The notes beneath the pieces were generated by a model. The model ran no database searches. It was not told the origin of the DNA and was given only the letters and a program-made list of their open reading frames with translations. Source: Aurifilum marmelostoma (taxonomy: Eukaryota; Ascomycota; Sordariomycetes; Diaporthales; Cryphonectriaceae). Taken from it: a stretch of DNA of 64,000 bases. Made by a program: the position numbers and the translations under genes. Positions 1-10,400 of the stretch are shown here, in pieces; position 1 is the stretch's first letter, and each line of letters begins with the position of its first letter. The stretch lies in the NCBI GenBank assembly GCA_027559495.1, contig JAMXSV010000005.1, positions 62,001 to 126,000 of the forward strand. Direction: 5' to 3'.

Positions 1-1109
1 GGCCAGCCTGCTCAGGGGCCCGTGTGGCTGCTGGCCCGGCACCTGATCCTTAAAGGCCATGACCATGGCGTAGAGGCCACGAGGCATGAACAAGTCCTGG
101 TTCACCCGGTCCAGGAAGGTGTTTCTCCTGCTGCGCGACTGCAGCTCCTTGGCCGTGCCTGCGATCACCTGAACGACGGTGGAGACGATCTGAGATGCCA
201 CCTCGGGCACAAAGCCAATGATGCCGGCGGCCACAAAGACAATATCGATCCATGGGTCGGACTACCACACAGATAGAAGAAGAAAAAACAGAAGTCTCCG
301 AGTTAGCCTCGATGACGTCCTCTCATGGCGTGATCGCTTGCTTTCATGTTCATCTCCCTCTCTGATCGTCGAGATCGGGGTCTCGTGTGCAACAACTGGT
401 ATTGACTCACCTTGCTAGCCACAAGCCAGTCCTGCAGGAATTTGATAAAGACACCCTGGCCTATACCACAATCCTCCAGGATCGGGGCATAGGCGTGAAC
501 GAAGCCACGGTCTTTGTTCCGGGGCCGCCGCTGGGGAATGATCACAGGGCACGGGAGCCGGCGCACTGGCTGCGGAGGGGCGCCAGCCATGCGTACCATA
601 TCACGAACCATCTGCTCCTCCTTCTTTATGCTGGTGTCGTCGGGTTCCCTGTTGTCCAAAGCGCCCTCTCCCTCCGTGTACGAGGGCGGGGCCACGCGCT
701 CTGCCATGTCGTCGAGCTCCCAGGCGGCCTCGTCCTCTGCCGCCATGTCTGACTCGTCATCGTCGTTGCTGGATGACGACATGTCGTCCTCGTAGGCTTC
801 CTCGCCAGCCTGTTTCTCCTCCTTCGCGCCCGCCGCGTGACCGCCTACTACCCTCTCTGCCCGTCCGCTGCGGATGAGCTCCTGCGCTGTCGCCTCGTCC
901 TCCACTTCAGCATACCCTGGAGGTACACTGTGACCTGCAGGCTGCTGCGCGCGCGTGGCTGGTGATGACAAAGAAGAAGAAGAGGGTATGGTGGCGGGAT
1001 TTGGCGATGGCGACCGCCCCGACTGCGAACGAGAACGAGCCCGGTAGTCGTGGATGGCTTCCGAGGCCATGCCCAGGCCTCCCCCGAGGAGCTTGACGAT
1101 GATGCCCAT
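1..1109 (-). CDS. Conserved fungal protein of unknown function, 3' end outside window
   Basis: Two exons are visible: 1109-411 (233 codons) and 261-1 (87 codons, still open at the window edge). The 149-bp intron runs GTGAGT...GTAG and joins in phase 0. The start is set at the Met of MGIIVKLLGGGLGMASEAIH. The frame stays open further upstream, but that part reads CA-repeat DNA and does not look coding. The N-terminal half is low-complexity, rich in Ser, Asp and Glu, and has a PPSY motif of the type bound by WW domains. The C-terminal half is ordered: a patch around HAYAPILEDCGI, then a hydrophobic stretch (DIVFVAAGIIGFVPEVAS) that may be a membrane segment, then LFMPRGLYAMVMAFKD. From memory this C-terminal region is conserved in Sordariomycete hypothetical proteins, but no function is known to me. 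Confidence 0.8.
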
Positions 1110-1131
1110 TGTGTGTGTATGTGTGTGTGTA
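1110..1131. repeat. GT/CA dinucleotide microsatellite abutting a start codon
   Basis: An interrupted GT repeat (CA on the coding strand) ends at the base next to the start codon of the leftmost gene, so it would form the end of that gene's 5' leader. Confidence 0.85.
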
Positions 1132-2505
1132 TAAAGTTGACTGCGCCTAGGTGTCGTTATGATTTTACAGGAAGAAAGAAGATAATTCTTAGAAGACGCG
1201 AGGTGAATTGTATTATCTATAAACTGTACAAAAGCCATAAGCTATGAATATAGCAGTGGAGAAGGAATCCTTCCCCTATGCCTATGGGGACGTAGCGCTT
1301 CTTCGCGGCTCCGTCAGCCGCAGTTGAGCGCTGCGGACTGGGTATAGATCGACAAGCAGGCCCGCGCCAGATCCATCGTGCTCGTAGCGACAGCGATAAC
1401 GAGCTCGGTGCCTGAATAAAGAGCCACCCTCTCCCTCAAGGCAGCAGGATAAATCTTGGTCCCCACGCTGTGTTGATTGATTGTAGCTTTGGATTTGTTG
1501 ATGATCTACAATTTTGATAGTGAATCTAGCCATGATTCCTGGGGCTCCAGCAATGGTTTATTTTATCATCAGCACTCGGGTCCAGTATCCTGTGGTGTGT
1601 GTGTATTGGATACTCTGGTCAGTCACAAATGAAGTCAGATAATTATCTCGAGTATCTAATCAAACATTTCAGCGCACTCCAAACACCAGTCCTTTCAGGT
1701 AATTGAGTTGTGGATATATGCTGCAAAAGGTGCATTGAGCATCATTATCTATGCTAATAGACACAGAAGTAGTATCGATCATTTGTTTGCATTGAACAAT
1801 GGTGAACATCAAATACAGCAGTAAGTAATTCGCTGCTTTGAACCAGCTCACCACTACATAGTCAACACAGAGCAGTCCAAGATAACTGATAGTACATCCC
1901 CGACTGCACATCAGTAGAATAAATTTCGGATTCACTACGCCAATAGTCTTAATTAGCAACACTAATATTGATTTTGCACGGTGATCACTGTTATCATCTG
2001 AAAGTTATCGCTAGACACTCATTTGTGCATTGGAGCATTGTATTCCTGATTTCTCCCAGGGCTCCATATGATGAATGTGCAAGTGAGCAAGAAAGATAGG
2101 CCGAGAACATGAAGTACGTCTCACAACAGACAGACTAAGAAAAAGAAGGAAGAAAAAAGAGAGTTATGACCAGGAAATACAGTAAGTTATCGCTGTACGC
2201 CCTTCGCTGACATGCAGGTGGTCTCGGCCTCTCGCGCCCCACACCGTTCCCGTCCTCTCACCATTTATGAACTTGCTGATCAACTCAACCATTATGACTC
2301 CCATTTGACTCAATCTACGCCCTGTGTGGGTATGCCTTCATACACAACAAATAATCATCAAGCTTTTTACCACACACACCTCCCCTCCCCCAAACAAAAA
2401 AAAGACAGAGCATCATCCTCCTGCAACAACAACACCCTACCAGTCTCTCTCCCAGACCAATAATAAGCCATAATCATCATCACTCAATCACCAACCACAG
2501 CCAAG
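1132..2505. other. Divergent intergenic region
   Basis: No gene is supported here. The stretch separates two divergently transcribed genes and must hold both promoters. About 1560-2060 is visibly A+T-rich compared with the flanking genes, which could be an old decayed (RIP-like) sequence, but I see no recognisable transposon. The last 200 bases before the plus-strand gene are rich in CA and C, like a fungal 5' leader. Confidence 0.5.
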
Positions 2506-3195
2506 ATGAAGACCCTCGGCTTCCTAGGCGGCATGACCTACCACTCCACCGCCCTCTACTACACCCTCATCAACAGCCACATCCAGCGCACTCTAGGAGG
2601 CTCCGCCTCCGCCTCCATGATCATGCACTCGGTCAACCACGCCGAGACAGCCGCTCTCTTCAGCGCCGGCCGCTGGGACGCCGTGGCCGAGCGCTTCATC
2701 ACCGCCGCAAAACACATGCGCTCCGCCGGGGCCCAGGGCGTCGCCATCGGCTGCAACATCGGGCACAAGGTCGCGGTCGAGCTGGAGGCCGGGTCTGGGC
2801 TGCCAGTGCTGCATATTGCGGACTTCACGGCCAAGGCGCTGCGGCAGAGGGGGCTGGGCAAGGTCGCGCTGCTGGCCACGCGGGCGGCGATGGAGGGCGA
2901 CTTCATCAAGGGTAGGCTGGGGGTGGAGGTGCTTGTGCCGGGCGAAGAGGATAGGATGGCCATCGACAGGGCGGTGTTTGAGGAGCTCGGGGCGGGGATC
3001 GTCAGGGAAGAGACGACGGCCATGATGGCTCGGGTTGTGGAGGGTCTGGTCGCGCAGGGGGCACAGGCTGTGGTGCTGGCCTGTACGGATCTGCAGTTTG
3101 TGCTGAAGCAGGAGGATGTCTCGGTGCCACTGATGGATACCATGGAGCTGCATGCCAAGGGCCTGGCGGATTGGGCACTCGAGGATGAGAAATGA
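2506..3195 (+). CDS. Aspartate/glutamate racemase family protein
   Basis: A single 229-residue exon. The N-terminus LGFLGGMTYHSTALYYTLIN matches the opening of the aspartate racemase (YgeA-like) family. Both active-site Cys positions of this two-base racemase fold are present: Cys83 in AIGCNIGHK and Cys193 in VLACTDLQF. The length is right for the family (about 230). The expected activity is cofactor-independent racemisation of an amino acid such as aspartate or glutamate in the cytosol; the substrate cannot be read from sequence. The Asn-Thr following the first Cys in many members is Asn-Ile here. There is no intron and no targeting signal. The start has a good context (gccaagATGaag). The gene stands alone between unrelated genes. 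Confidence 0.88.
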   Translation: MKTLGFLGGMTYHSTALYYTLINSHIQRTLGGSASASMIMHSVNHAETAALFSAGRWDAVAERFITAAKHMRSAGAQGVAIGCNIGHKVAVELEAGSGLPVLHIADFTAKALRQRGLGKVALLATRAAMEGDFIKGRLGVEVLVPGEEDRMAIDRAVFEELGAGIVREETTAMMARVVEGLVAQGAQAVVLACTDLQFVLKQEDVSVPLMDTMELHAKGLADWALEDEK

Positions 3196-3645
3196 TGATA
3201 CTTGTATGCATGTAACTTTGAGAGAGGCTTCCAAGGTTGATGTATCTGGCTGTTGATTGAGACTGTGTTTGCAAGGGCAGGACACATCTTGTGCTCCTCA
3301 AGCCCCTCATGGATGACCACATACCTGGGTCGGCCCTGGATAGTCTTGTCTGAAGAACGCACTGTCATGTTGTCTTTTCACCTTTGTTGTCAACACAGCT
3401 CCGCCCCACGACGATGACTTTCAAATCTTTTGTTGTATTCCAGACGAGCAAACATTCTCTGACCGGGGTTTGTCCTCAGGACTTACCGCCTCTGAAACAC
3501 GTCCGCTCTTGCCACTTTCATGAGATCTTGACGGAGCCACTTCCTCCTATCCCTTCCAATACTATCAGGGTTTCCGCCTTCATCCATCACCAACGTGTCG
3601 AGAACAGTCATTATTCCACCAACAGGAGTTTCAGAGAACACAGCC
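3196..3645. other. Intergenic, 3' end of racemase gene and promoter of microprotein gene
   Basis: No additional coding sequence is supported. An in-frame ATG at 3595 would add 17 residues to the next gene, but the ATG at 3646 has the better context (acagccATG) and leads straight into the part shared with its paralogue. Confidence 0.5.
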
Positions 3646-4000
3646 ATGTTCCGCAGCGCATCCTCCAAGCAGCAGCAGCAGCAGCCGCCGCCGCCACAGG
3701 ACGACCCGTCTAAGCTTGACAAGTCCAAATGGATCACCTCCAAGATCAAGGTCGACCGCGTCACCCCCCGACAGCAGGAGCATCTCAAGGCCTGGCTGTG
3801 CCTAAGCTTTGGCTCCCAGGGCTATGAGCTCACCGTCCTCTCCAGAGGTTACAAGATCCGTGCTCCCACGGCCGTCGGTGAGGTAAGAGGATTGTTCCCC
3901 TTTGGTCCTGTGAGCAGTTTTGGAGATGGCCTTCTATTTGTGCTGACGAGCCTTGCGTGTCCAGGATGAGATCGCCGCCCTGAAGGGCTTCGGCGAGTAG
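3646..4000 (+). CDS. PolyQ microprotein A (tandem paralogue of the next gene)
   Basis: Two exons, 3646-3882 and 3965-4000, separated by an 82-bp intron (GTAAGA...CCAG, phase 0), encode 90 residues. The N-terminus has five Gln then four Pro from a CAG/CCG repeat. The body has a Trp (KSKWITSKI), the pattern FGSQGYELTVLSRG, then KIRAPTAVGE. The short second exon reads DEIAALKGFGE. There is no signal peptide or membrane segment. The gene at 4762 shares every landmark and has its intron at the equivalent position, so the two are a duplicated pair. I recognise no named domain and assign no function; the size and charge suggest a small cytosolic or nuclear protein. Confidence 0.75.
3670..3696 (+). 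repeat. CAG/CCG trinucleotide repeat in coding sequence
   Basis: Five CAG codons followed by CCG/CCA codons encode Gln and Pro near the N-terminus of microprotein A. A matching six-CAG tract lies at 4777-4794 in its paralogue. Confidence 0.9.
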
Positions 4001-4761
4001 GAGAACGCCTATAACGCGGAACCTGGCTATGGGAAGTCTAGGTGAAGAAGCGGGCAGAGCAGCGCGGAAAAGACCATTCGATACATGATGCTGGCGTAGG
4101 TCGCCTGTGACGGGCCTGAAGTGTGTTTACTTGTCAAGAGGGAGAATTTGTGCATGACATGAATGGATTGTGAGATCACGATGAGCCGAAGCAATCCTCG
4201 TGTCACTTTTCATTTTGATGATTGCAGGGACCACTACGTGTACTCACCTGGCGTTCCATTGCAGCGAGTGAGGGCGAGGGGACATGGATGACGATGAATC
4301 CTATGCTGAAATATCATATGCCATGAAGCTGTTCTCAAGGCAACAGTAAATCCTTCATGCTACCTCATGTCAAAATACGTGATTCTTCTGCATCTCGACA
4401 ACATGAAACTATCGTCACAAGACCGAGAGACGTTTTGTATGACAAGTGATGAGTACATGCTGACCTGGTACTCGTCACCATAATATTGTGACCAACGCGT
4501 CTCATTCACTGAATGAGAATGCAATTCGTGAAGCCCGCGACACTGTGATAGATACACCTGGCATCGCACAGTCTCTGCTGCCACGGCCGCCACCACAGTA
4601 TTAAAAGGCTGGTTTCGGAACCCTTAGAACCTGAAGAGACTGGGAAATCTGTACATGTAAAAGCACGTGTAGAAAACACAAAGACACACTGCCTCTATCC
4701 TCAGAATTGCTCAACACCCCCTACAAACAACACGGAAACAACCGACCAGCCCGACAAGAAC
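4001..4761. other. Intergenic between the two microprotein paralogues
   Basis: No gene is supported. The stretch carries the 3' end of microprotein A and the promoter and leader of microprotein B. The leader just before 4762 is A/C-rich (caacacccc, caacacggaaacaacc), as in many filamentous fungal genes. Confidence 0.5.
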
Positions 4762-5126
4762 ATGAGCACAAGTAATCAGCAGCAGCAGCAGCAGCCCGCC
4801 CAGCAGGATCGGACGAGCTGGCTTCTCACGACCATCGCGTCGACGCTGCGGATCGATCTGTACCGCGTCGACGACTTCCTGAAGCGACGCTTCGGCGAAG
4901 GCCAGTACGAGGTGAGGTCAGAGGGCCGCATATGGTGGATTAGAGCGCCAGAAGCCCTCACTACGGTAGGTCTACCAACACGTGCCCCTGTGTAGACCTC
5001 TGCCCCCTTCAATGCTAATAATAGCAGAACTAACCTTTATATTTGACATAGAATGATATGGAGGAGTTGACGGGCGTGGCTGAGTGGGCATCATGCACCA
5101 AGTTCGTGACGAACGAACGTAGATGA
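4762..5126 (+). CDS. PolyQ microprotein B (tandem paralogue of the previous gene)
   Basis: Two exons, 4762-4965 and 5052-5126, with an 86-bp intron (GTAGGT...CATAG, phase 0), encode 92 residues. The order is a six-Gln tract, TSWLLTTIASTLRIDLYRV, FLKRRFGEGQYEVRSEG, then WIRAPEALTT at the exon end. Exon 2 starts NDMEELTGVAEW. Aligned with microprotein A, the shared positions are the Trp, the FG-x-x-x-YE block, the IRAP-x-A block and the acidic start of exon 2 with L-x-G, and the intron falls at the same residue. Sequence identity outside these positions is low, so the duplication is not recent. Function unknown. Confidence 0.75.
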
Positions 5127-5900
5127 TTGCAGCGCCAGGATCTCTTCTTTTTCCAGGACGAGAAGTAGTATGCAAGTACTTGCCTACTTGGTAGCAAGCC
5201 CTGGATACACACTCGTAATGACTATGAGAATCTCACCAATCAGTGACAAGAAGTTGGTCAGGACCATGAGCTCGTTCTGTGGCCAGAGTAGGAAACAGGT
5301 GATGGTGAATAAGCTCCGAGTCAGACCGGTACTTCAAAGCAGCTTCGGCGTCGGGTCAGCACCAGGAGCGCCCGGGGGTTACAGTGGCAGGAGTGGCCGA
5401 TGGAAGGGTGCTTGTATGGGAAACTGTAGGCGGCCCCTGTCACTAACCGCACAGGCACTGACAGGCCAATAGGCCGCTAGAAATTACCAACCTGACCCCC
5501 TGTTGACACCCTAGCTTGCAGCTCTGATCCCTGCTGCTGACCACCTGCACAAGTGTTTAGCTGCAACAGCTAGCTGTAGCTTCTGGCCTGACACCACATC
5601 ACTACTCCTTCTCCGAGGCTGCCACGGCACCGGCGACGGGGGAAAAGCATTGTGCGGAAAGGGCGCGACAGAGTTCCAGATCGAACCACCTCTGCATATC
5701 ATGCCATCATCATCTCACCGAAGTTTAGGAGGGGTAAGGTCCTGGAAGCACGTCAGGCCAGCACGTCTTTCTCCCCAAGATACGACTAGCAAATACAACA
5801 CAGATTGCACTACCTCTCGTCTACTCTAATTTTGTATACATAAACTTCTCCGCCTGCGTGACACATCCAGAGAAGAGGGAGAGAAAAGAAGAAGAAGATA
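5127..5900. other. Intergenic region
   Basis: No coding sequence is supported. It contains the 3' end of microprotein B and the promoter of the hemerythrin-like gene. A TATA-like run (gtatacataaac) lies about 65 bases upstream of that gene's ATG. Confidence 0.45.
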
Positions 5901-6912
5901 ATGCCTTCTGCCCTCACCACCTCAGTGCTCCTGGGTATCGCCTCTCTCGTCCTCGCCCTGCTGGCCCAACGCTCCCCATTCATGATGGCTACCACCCCAG
6001 CCACCTCCTCGTCCAAGCCGTGGGCGGACGGGCCCATGAAGTTAGTGGGCACGCCAATTCATGAAACCAACAAGACAGACCTCTTCTCGACGGGCGCGAG
6101 CCACATGGCCCTGCTTCACAACTCCATCTTCAGAGGCTACAACAGCATATACCTCCAGGCGCCCCACGTTCAAGACGCGGACAAGGCCGACTTCGTCGGC
6201 TACTGCCTGACCTGGTTCAAGTTTGTCAAGTCGCACCACGACGACGAGGAGGAGACGCTCTTCACCAAGATCGAGGAGCTGCTGGGTGACACGTCTGTCT
6301 TTGCGGAGACGCACAAGGAGCACCGTATGTTTCTACTAAGCTCCTCCACCAAGCATAGCTGGACAGAACACAGCCGAAGAGAAAGGAAAAAAAAAAAAAA
6401 CACAATATGACTGACTGACGATTGCCCTCCTCCTAGAATCCTTCATGGCCGGCCTCGTCGAGTTCAACACCTATCTGACCTCGCTCCCCACCCCACAAGA
6501 CCTCGACGCAGCCAAGCTCCTCGCCATAATGGACTCCTTCTCCCAGCCCTTCGAGACCCACTTCCACAACGAGATCGCCACCATCGCCCACCTCGCCGAC
6601 CACCCTGCCGCCCCGAAGCCCGACACCCCCGAGGCCGCCGAGGCCAGCCTCACCTTCAAGAGCTGGGGCAAGTCCACCGTCACCAAGGCCGGCACCACCG
6701 ACGTCGTGCCCTTCTTCCTCCTCAACCTCGACCGGACCTCGCTGTTTGAGGATGGTCGCTGGGCCTTCTGGCCGCCTATTCCTGCACCTATCAAATGGGG
6801 GCTGGTCAATATCGGCGGCTGGTTCAAGGGCGGGTACTGGAAGTTCTCCAGCTGTGATTCCGCTGGGAATAGGAGGCAGCTCTATGCGCTGCCGGATGGA
6901 GACAAGGCATGA
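5901..6912 (+). CDS. Hemerythrin HHE cation-binding domain protein with N-terminal membrane anchor
   Basis: Two exons, 5901-6324 and 6437-6912, joined across a 112-bp intron (GTATGT...CCTAG) that splits a Gln codon, encode 299 residues. Residues about 8-24 (SVLLGIASLVLALLAQ) are a hydrophobic anchor or signal. The fold is the fungal HHE type: HMALLHNSIFRGYNSIYLQA, then FVKSHHDDEEETLF, then KEHQSFMAGL and HFHNEIATIAHL. The His-x3-Glu spacings expected for a di-iron site are present. A conserved C-terminal Trp/Pro segment (FWPPIPAPIKW) follows. Hemerythrin-like proteins bind O2, NO or iron; the role of the fungal ones is not settled. A second Met at about residue 28 could give a form without the anchor. 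Confidence 0.88.
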
Positions 6913-7469
6913 TTAGGTTCAATTGCCCTTTACAACGCTGGACGTGATTGTGCATGGGATTCTGGAAAGGACGTTTCGGGTTCGGGGCGCTCGCTGCTAT
7001 TGGCATCAAAGATGCGCATGGGATTGTAATGTACATACATGTCCCTGTCACACTTTGAATGATTGAACGAATGAATGACTCTGTATCTCCAACCTGATCA
7101 AGAAATAGGCCCCAGGCTGCATCACGCTTGAATCTGGCTCAAGACATGCTAGCGAGGTTCTCGTGCCAACATCATCAGGAATATGAAGCTTTATCACAAT
7201 ATAGTTCAATTAAATTCTATTCCTTATATGATCGCCTGGAGATAGGAATCTCGTACTTTCCTAGTGTGAACGCCAATACCCGCTTTGCCCCGACCATATA
7301 TAATGAGAGAATTGATAATTGCCCCCCTTCTGACTCAGATGTACCGATATCCATACTCCCGAGAACCCAATCCTGTACCCAATTTTTTCCCCCTGAATTT
7401 AATGCAAGTTGAACAAAAGAACCAAAAGAAAGCAAGACCTTGCGCAGGTCTAGTCTAGTCTGACAAACA
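6913..7469. other. Convergent intergenic region
   Basis: The 3' ends of the hemerythrin-like gene and of the giant minus-strand gene face each other here. No further gene is supported. The middle (about 7150-7330) is A+T-rich, as expected for 3' flanks. Confidence 0.5.
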
Positions 7470-10400
7470 TCAAATCCACGACGACCCGTCTTCACCGTAA
7501 CGACTATCATATGGGATTGGAGGAGGCGGCGAGTCTGATCGTTGTTGACCCGCTGCCCCGGCATTGGACCACCATCCAGAGAAGCGCTGGCTGAGAGACC
7601 TGCCGTGGGACGCGGGCGTCATGCTGGAGGAGCCCTCTCCATGGTGGTCTTCATCTATTGGGGAGGCGAGCAGAGAGCTCGGTCGATGAGGCAAGCCCAT
7701 GTCTTCGAAGGTTTGTGGGCCCTTCGAACCCAGTTGACTGGTATCGAGAGGCTCTTCCCCGTCAAAGTTGTATCGCGTGTCTCTGTTCAGATCGAGATCA
7801 GGCGGAGGTGTAATCTGAGCGCGGGAGGATGGCGCAAGGTCGGATTGGTGATCACCAGGGCCCTCAGTCGCCAGCGAGCCCCAATCAGGTGGAGGTGTAG
7901 CCAGCGACCGAGGAGACAAAGGACTAGCAGCAACAGATGTCGCTTGCTCCTGATCAATGGCCAACATTTGTGAGGCGTCTGATGTTTCTTCTTTCGCTGA
8001 TGCCGAGTTCAGCTCCAGGGCGCTATCCAAAGGCGTCGACCCTTCGCGATTGTCCGAGATGGCCATCTTGAACTTCTCCAACATGGCAGCGTCCAAAGCT
8101 TGCTCCCAGTCGACACTTTGCCTGTACAGATGACTGAACCGAACAGGCGGTCTTGGCTCCTCCTCCTCCTCCTCTTCTTGAGGATCGGGGTGCTGGGAAG
8201 GTGTCGGGACGGAGGTCAATTGCTGGACTACAATTGGAGCCGTGTGCGTGATGGTCGAAGAGCCACCGCCGCTCAGCAAGTCAAAGCTATTTTGATCGAA
8301 TTCCGAGCCAGTGGGCGATGACGGCACAGAAGAAATGTCTGCGGCGTAAAGTTGGTCTAGATCCATTTCGCGATCTTCCTCAGCCTCTGGGTCTTCGTTG
8401 GCCGCATTTGCAGATTCTGTAGCGCCTTCAGCCATGCCTTCAAGGCGTTCGTCTTCGTTTTGTTCGTGAGACCCGTCCTCGAACCCGGCGTCGTCCAATG
8501 GCATCTCCTCATAGTCTTCCGGATCGAACTCTGAATCATCTTCGCCCGTCGAATCTCGGTCCTCTTCGGCTTCTTCGTCCTCTTCGTCCTCTTGGGCCTC
8601 TTGTTCCTTCCTTGAATCTAGAGGATCTCTCAGGCTGTCCTCTGGACCTTCCACATCGGCATCTTCTGTATCTTGATCGAGAAGGCTTTCGGATCCATCA
8701 AGCTCTTCTTCCTGGAAGTTTTCGTGTTCTTGCTCGTCGTCCTCATCTCCTTGCTCCTCGAGGTCGCGTTCCTGTTCGTCATGTTCGTGTGCTCGCTCGT
8801 CTTCTTCGACTTCTTGCACATCGTCGTCGTGTTCTTGATCACCCTCAATGTGACGAGATATCTCGTCATCCCCATTTTCATTGACCTCATGCAGGTCGTC
8901 TTCGTCATCTTGTGGACCGTCTTCTTCTGAGAGCTCATCGTCGTGCCCGGACTCCTCTTCGTTGAGAGCAAATTCGCCTAGTTCTTCCGCGTCGCCGTCG
9001 ACGTCCTCGGACCCTCCTCCTCCGTCCTCGTTCTCATCGTCATGTTCCTCGACCCGAAATGCCTCATTCATTTCGAGAGCGTCCTCATCGCCTTCGAAGG
9101 CATCTCCAGTCTCAGCCAAATCTCGGTTGTCTTCAGGACTCATCTCTACCTCTTGCTCGCCACCGAGTCCTGTCTCAGCAGCACCGTCCGTATCATCAAC
9201 CGCGGCCAGAGCTTCCCCTTCGCCATCACACGGTTGCTCTGCGTCTGTGAGAGGCTGGTCGTCAAAGACCGGCTCCTGCTCATCGCACGCAGGCTGCTGA
9301 TCAAAATTGTCAAGGATCACATCCTCTTCCGTTTGCAGATTGTCGCCAGAGGGCGGAATCTCTTCGAGTGGCCCCTTCTCGGTAGGTCCCTTCTCGGTAG
9401 GTGCTTCTTCGATGAATGTGTCTTCTGGGGGCGCTTCTTCCAGTGGGGTTACTGTAACAGGAGCATCTACGATGGGCGCTTCTCCAACCGAACCTTCCTC
9501 GACAGAGACTTCCTTTTCGACCATAGCTTCTCCAGTGGGTATTCCTTCCACAGGGGCTTCGGTCACTGGAGCTTCCTCGACCGGGGCTTCCTCAGTGAAT
9601 GCCTCCGCCGCCGGCGCTTCGTCCAGTGGTACTTCCTCACCAGGGATTTCCGCGACGGGCGCTTCTGTGACAGGTGCTTCGACGGCTGCTTCTTCGATGG
9701 AGGCTCCTTGAACAGATGCTTCTTCGGCTGATGATTCTGCGGCAGACGCTTCCTCGATCATTGTTTCTGTGGTCGATGCATCTGCGATAGGCGCCTTTTC
9801 GTGTGCTGCCTCTTCGACAAGCGCCTCTCCTTCCGCAGGGCCCTCATGGCTACTTCCGTAGCCAGCGCCCTCCAAGAACTCCTCAGAAGCATATGTACCA
9901 GGTCCATCATTGACATTTTCGGCAGTCTCCTTTGCGGGCGCATCGTCCACCATGCTAGAATGAACAGCTGGATCGGAGTCGCCTTCTCGGGGCTCCACTG
10001 CTTTCTCCTGAAGATGTTCGTCGCTGATTACACGGTCTTGGCCGGGGTCTCGATCCTGTCCATCGTCCTGAAGTCTGCCCAAGTCTCCGCCAGCCTTGAG
10101 TGAATCACCATCATATCTATCTTGGTCTCTGTCCCGGTCATGTTCTTCAGCCCAGTCCGAGCAAACAGACTCCTCGAACTGAGTCTCTGCATCGGAGTGT
10201 TCGGGATCGTCATCATGTATGTCGCGTTGTCTCGGGGCCTGCTCAGCAGCAACGTGCTCAGTGCCATGAGACGGGACACCGCTGTCCACGAGCTCGTCTT
10301 GTATGAGTTCGTCGGAACTATCACTATCTTGTGATAGAATGGCTTCGGTCACAGTCGCCTCCTGTGCTTCCGCTGCAGCAGAGTCACCTTCCGACCCAGC

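Noticed and set aside
1110..1238. 43-codon upstream extension of the leftmost gene
   Set aside because: It reads through the CA repeat as His-Thr-His-Thr; the Met at 1109 starts the part that looks conserved.
2559..3368. 269-codon minus-strand open frame
   Set aside because: Antisense to the racemase-family gene, with no recognisable domain.
8881..9731. Ser-rich and Phe/Arg-rich open frames on the plus strand
   Set aside because: They are antisense readings of the acidic and Glu/Pro/Ala repeats of the giant gene; Glu codons read as Ser/Phe/Leu on the other strand.
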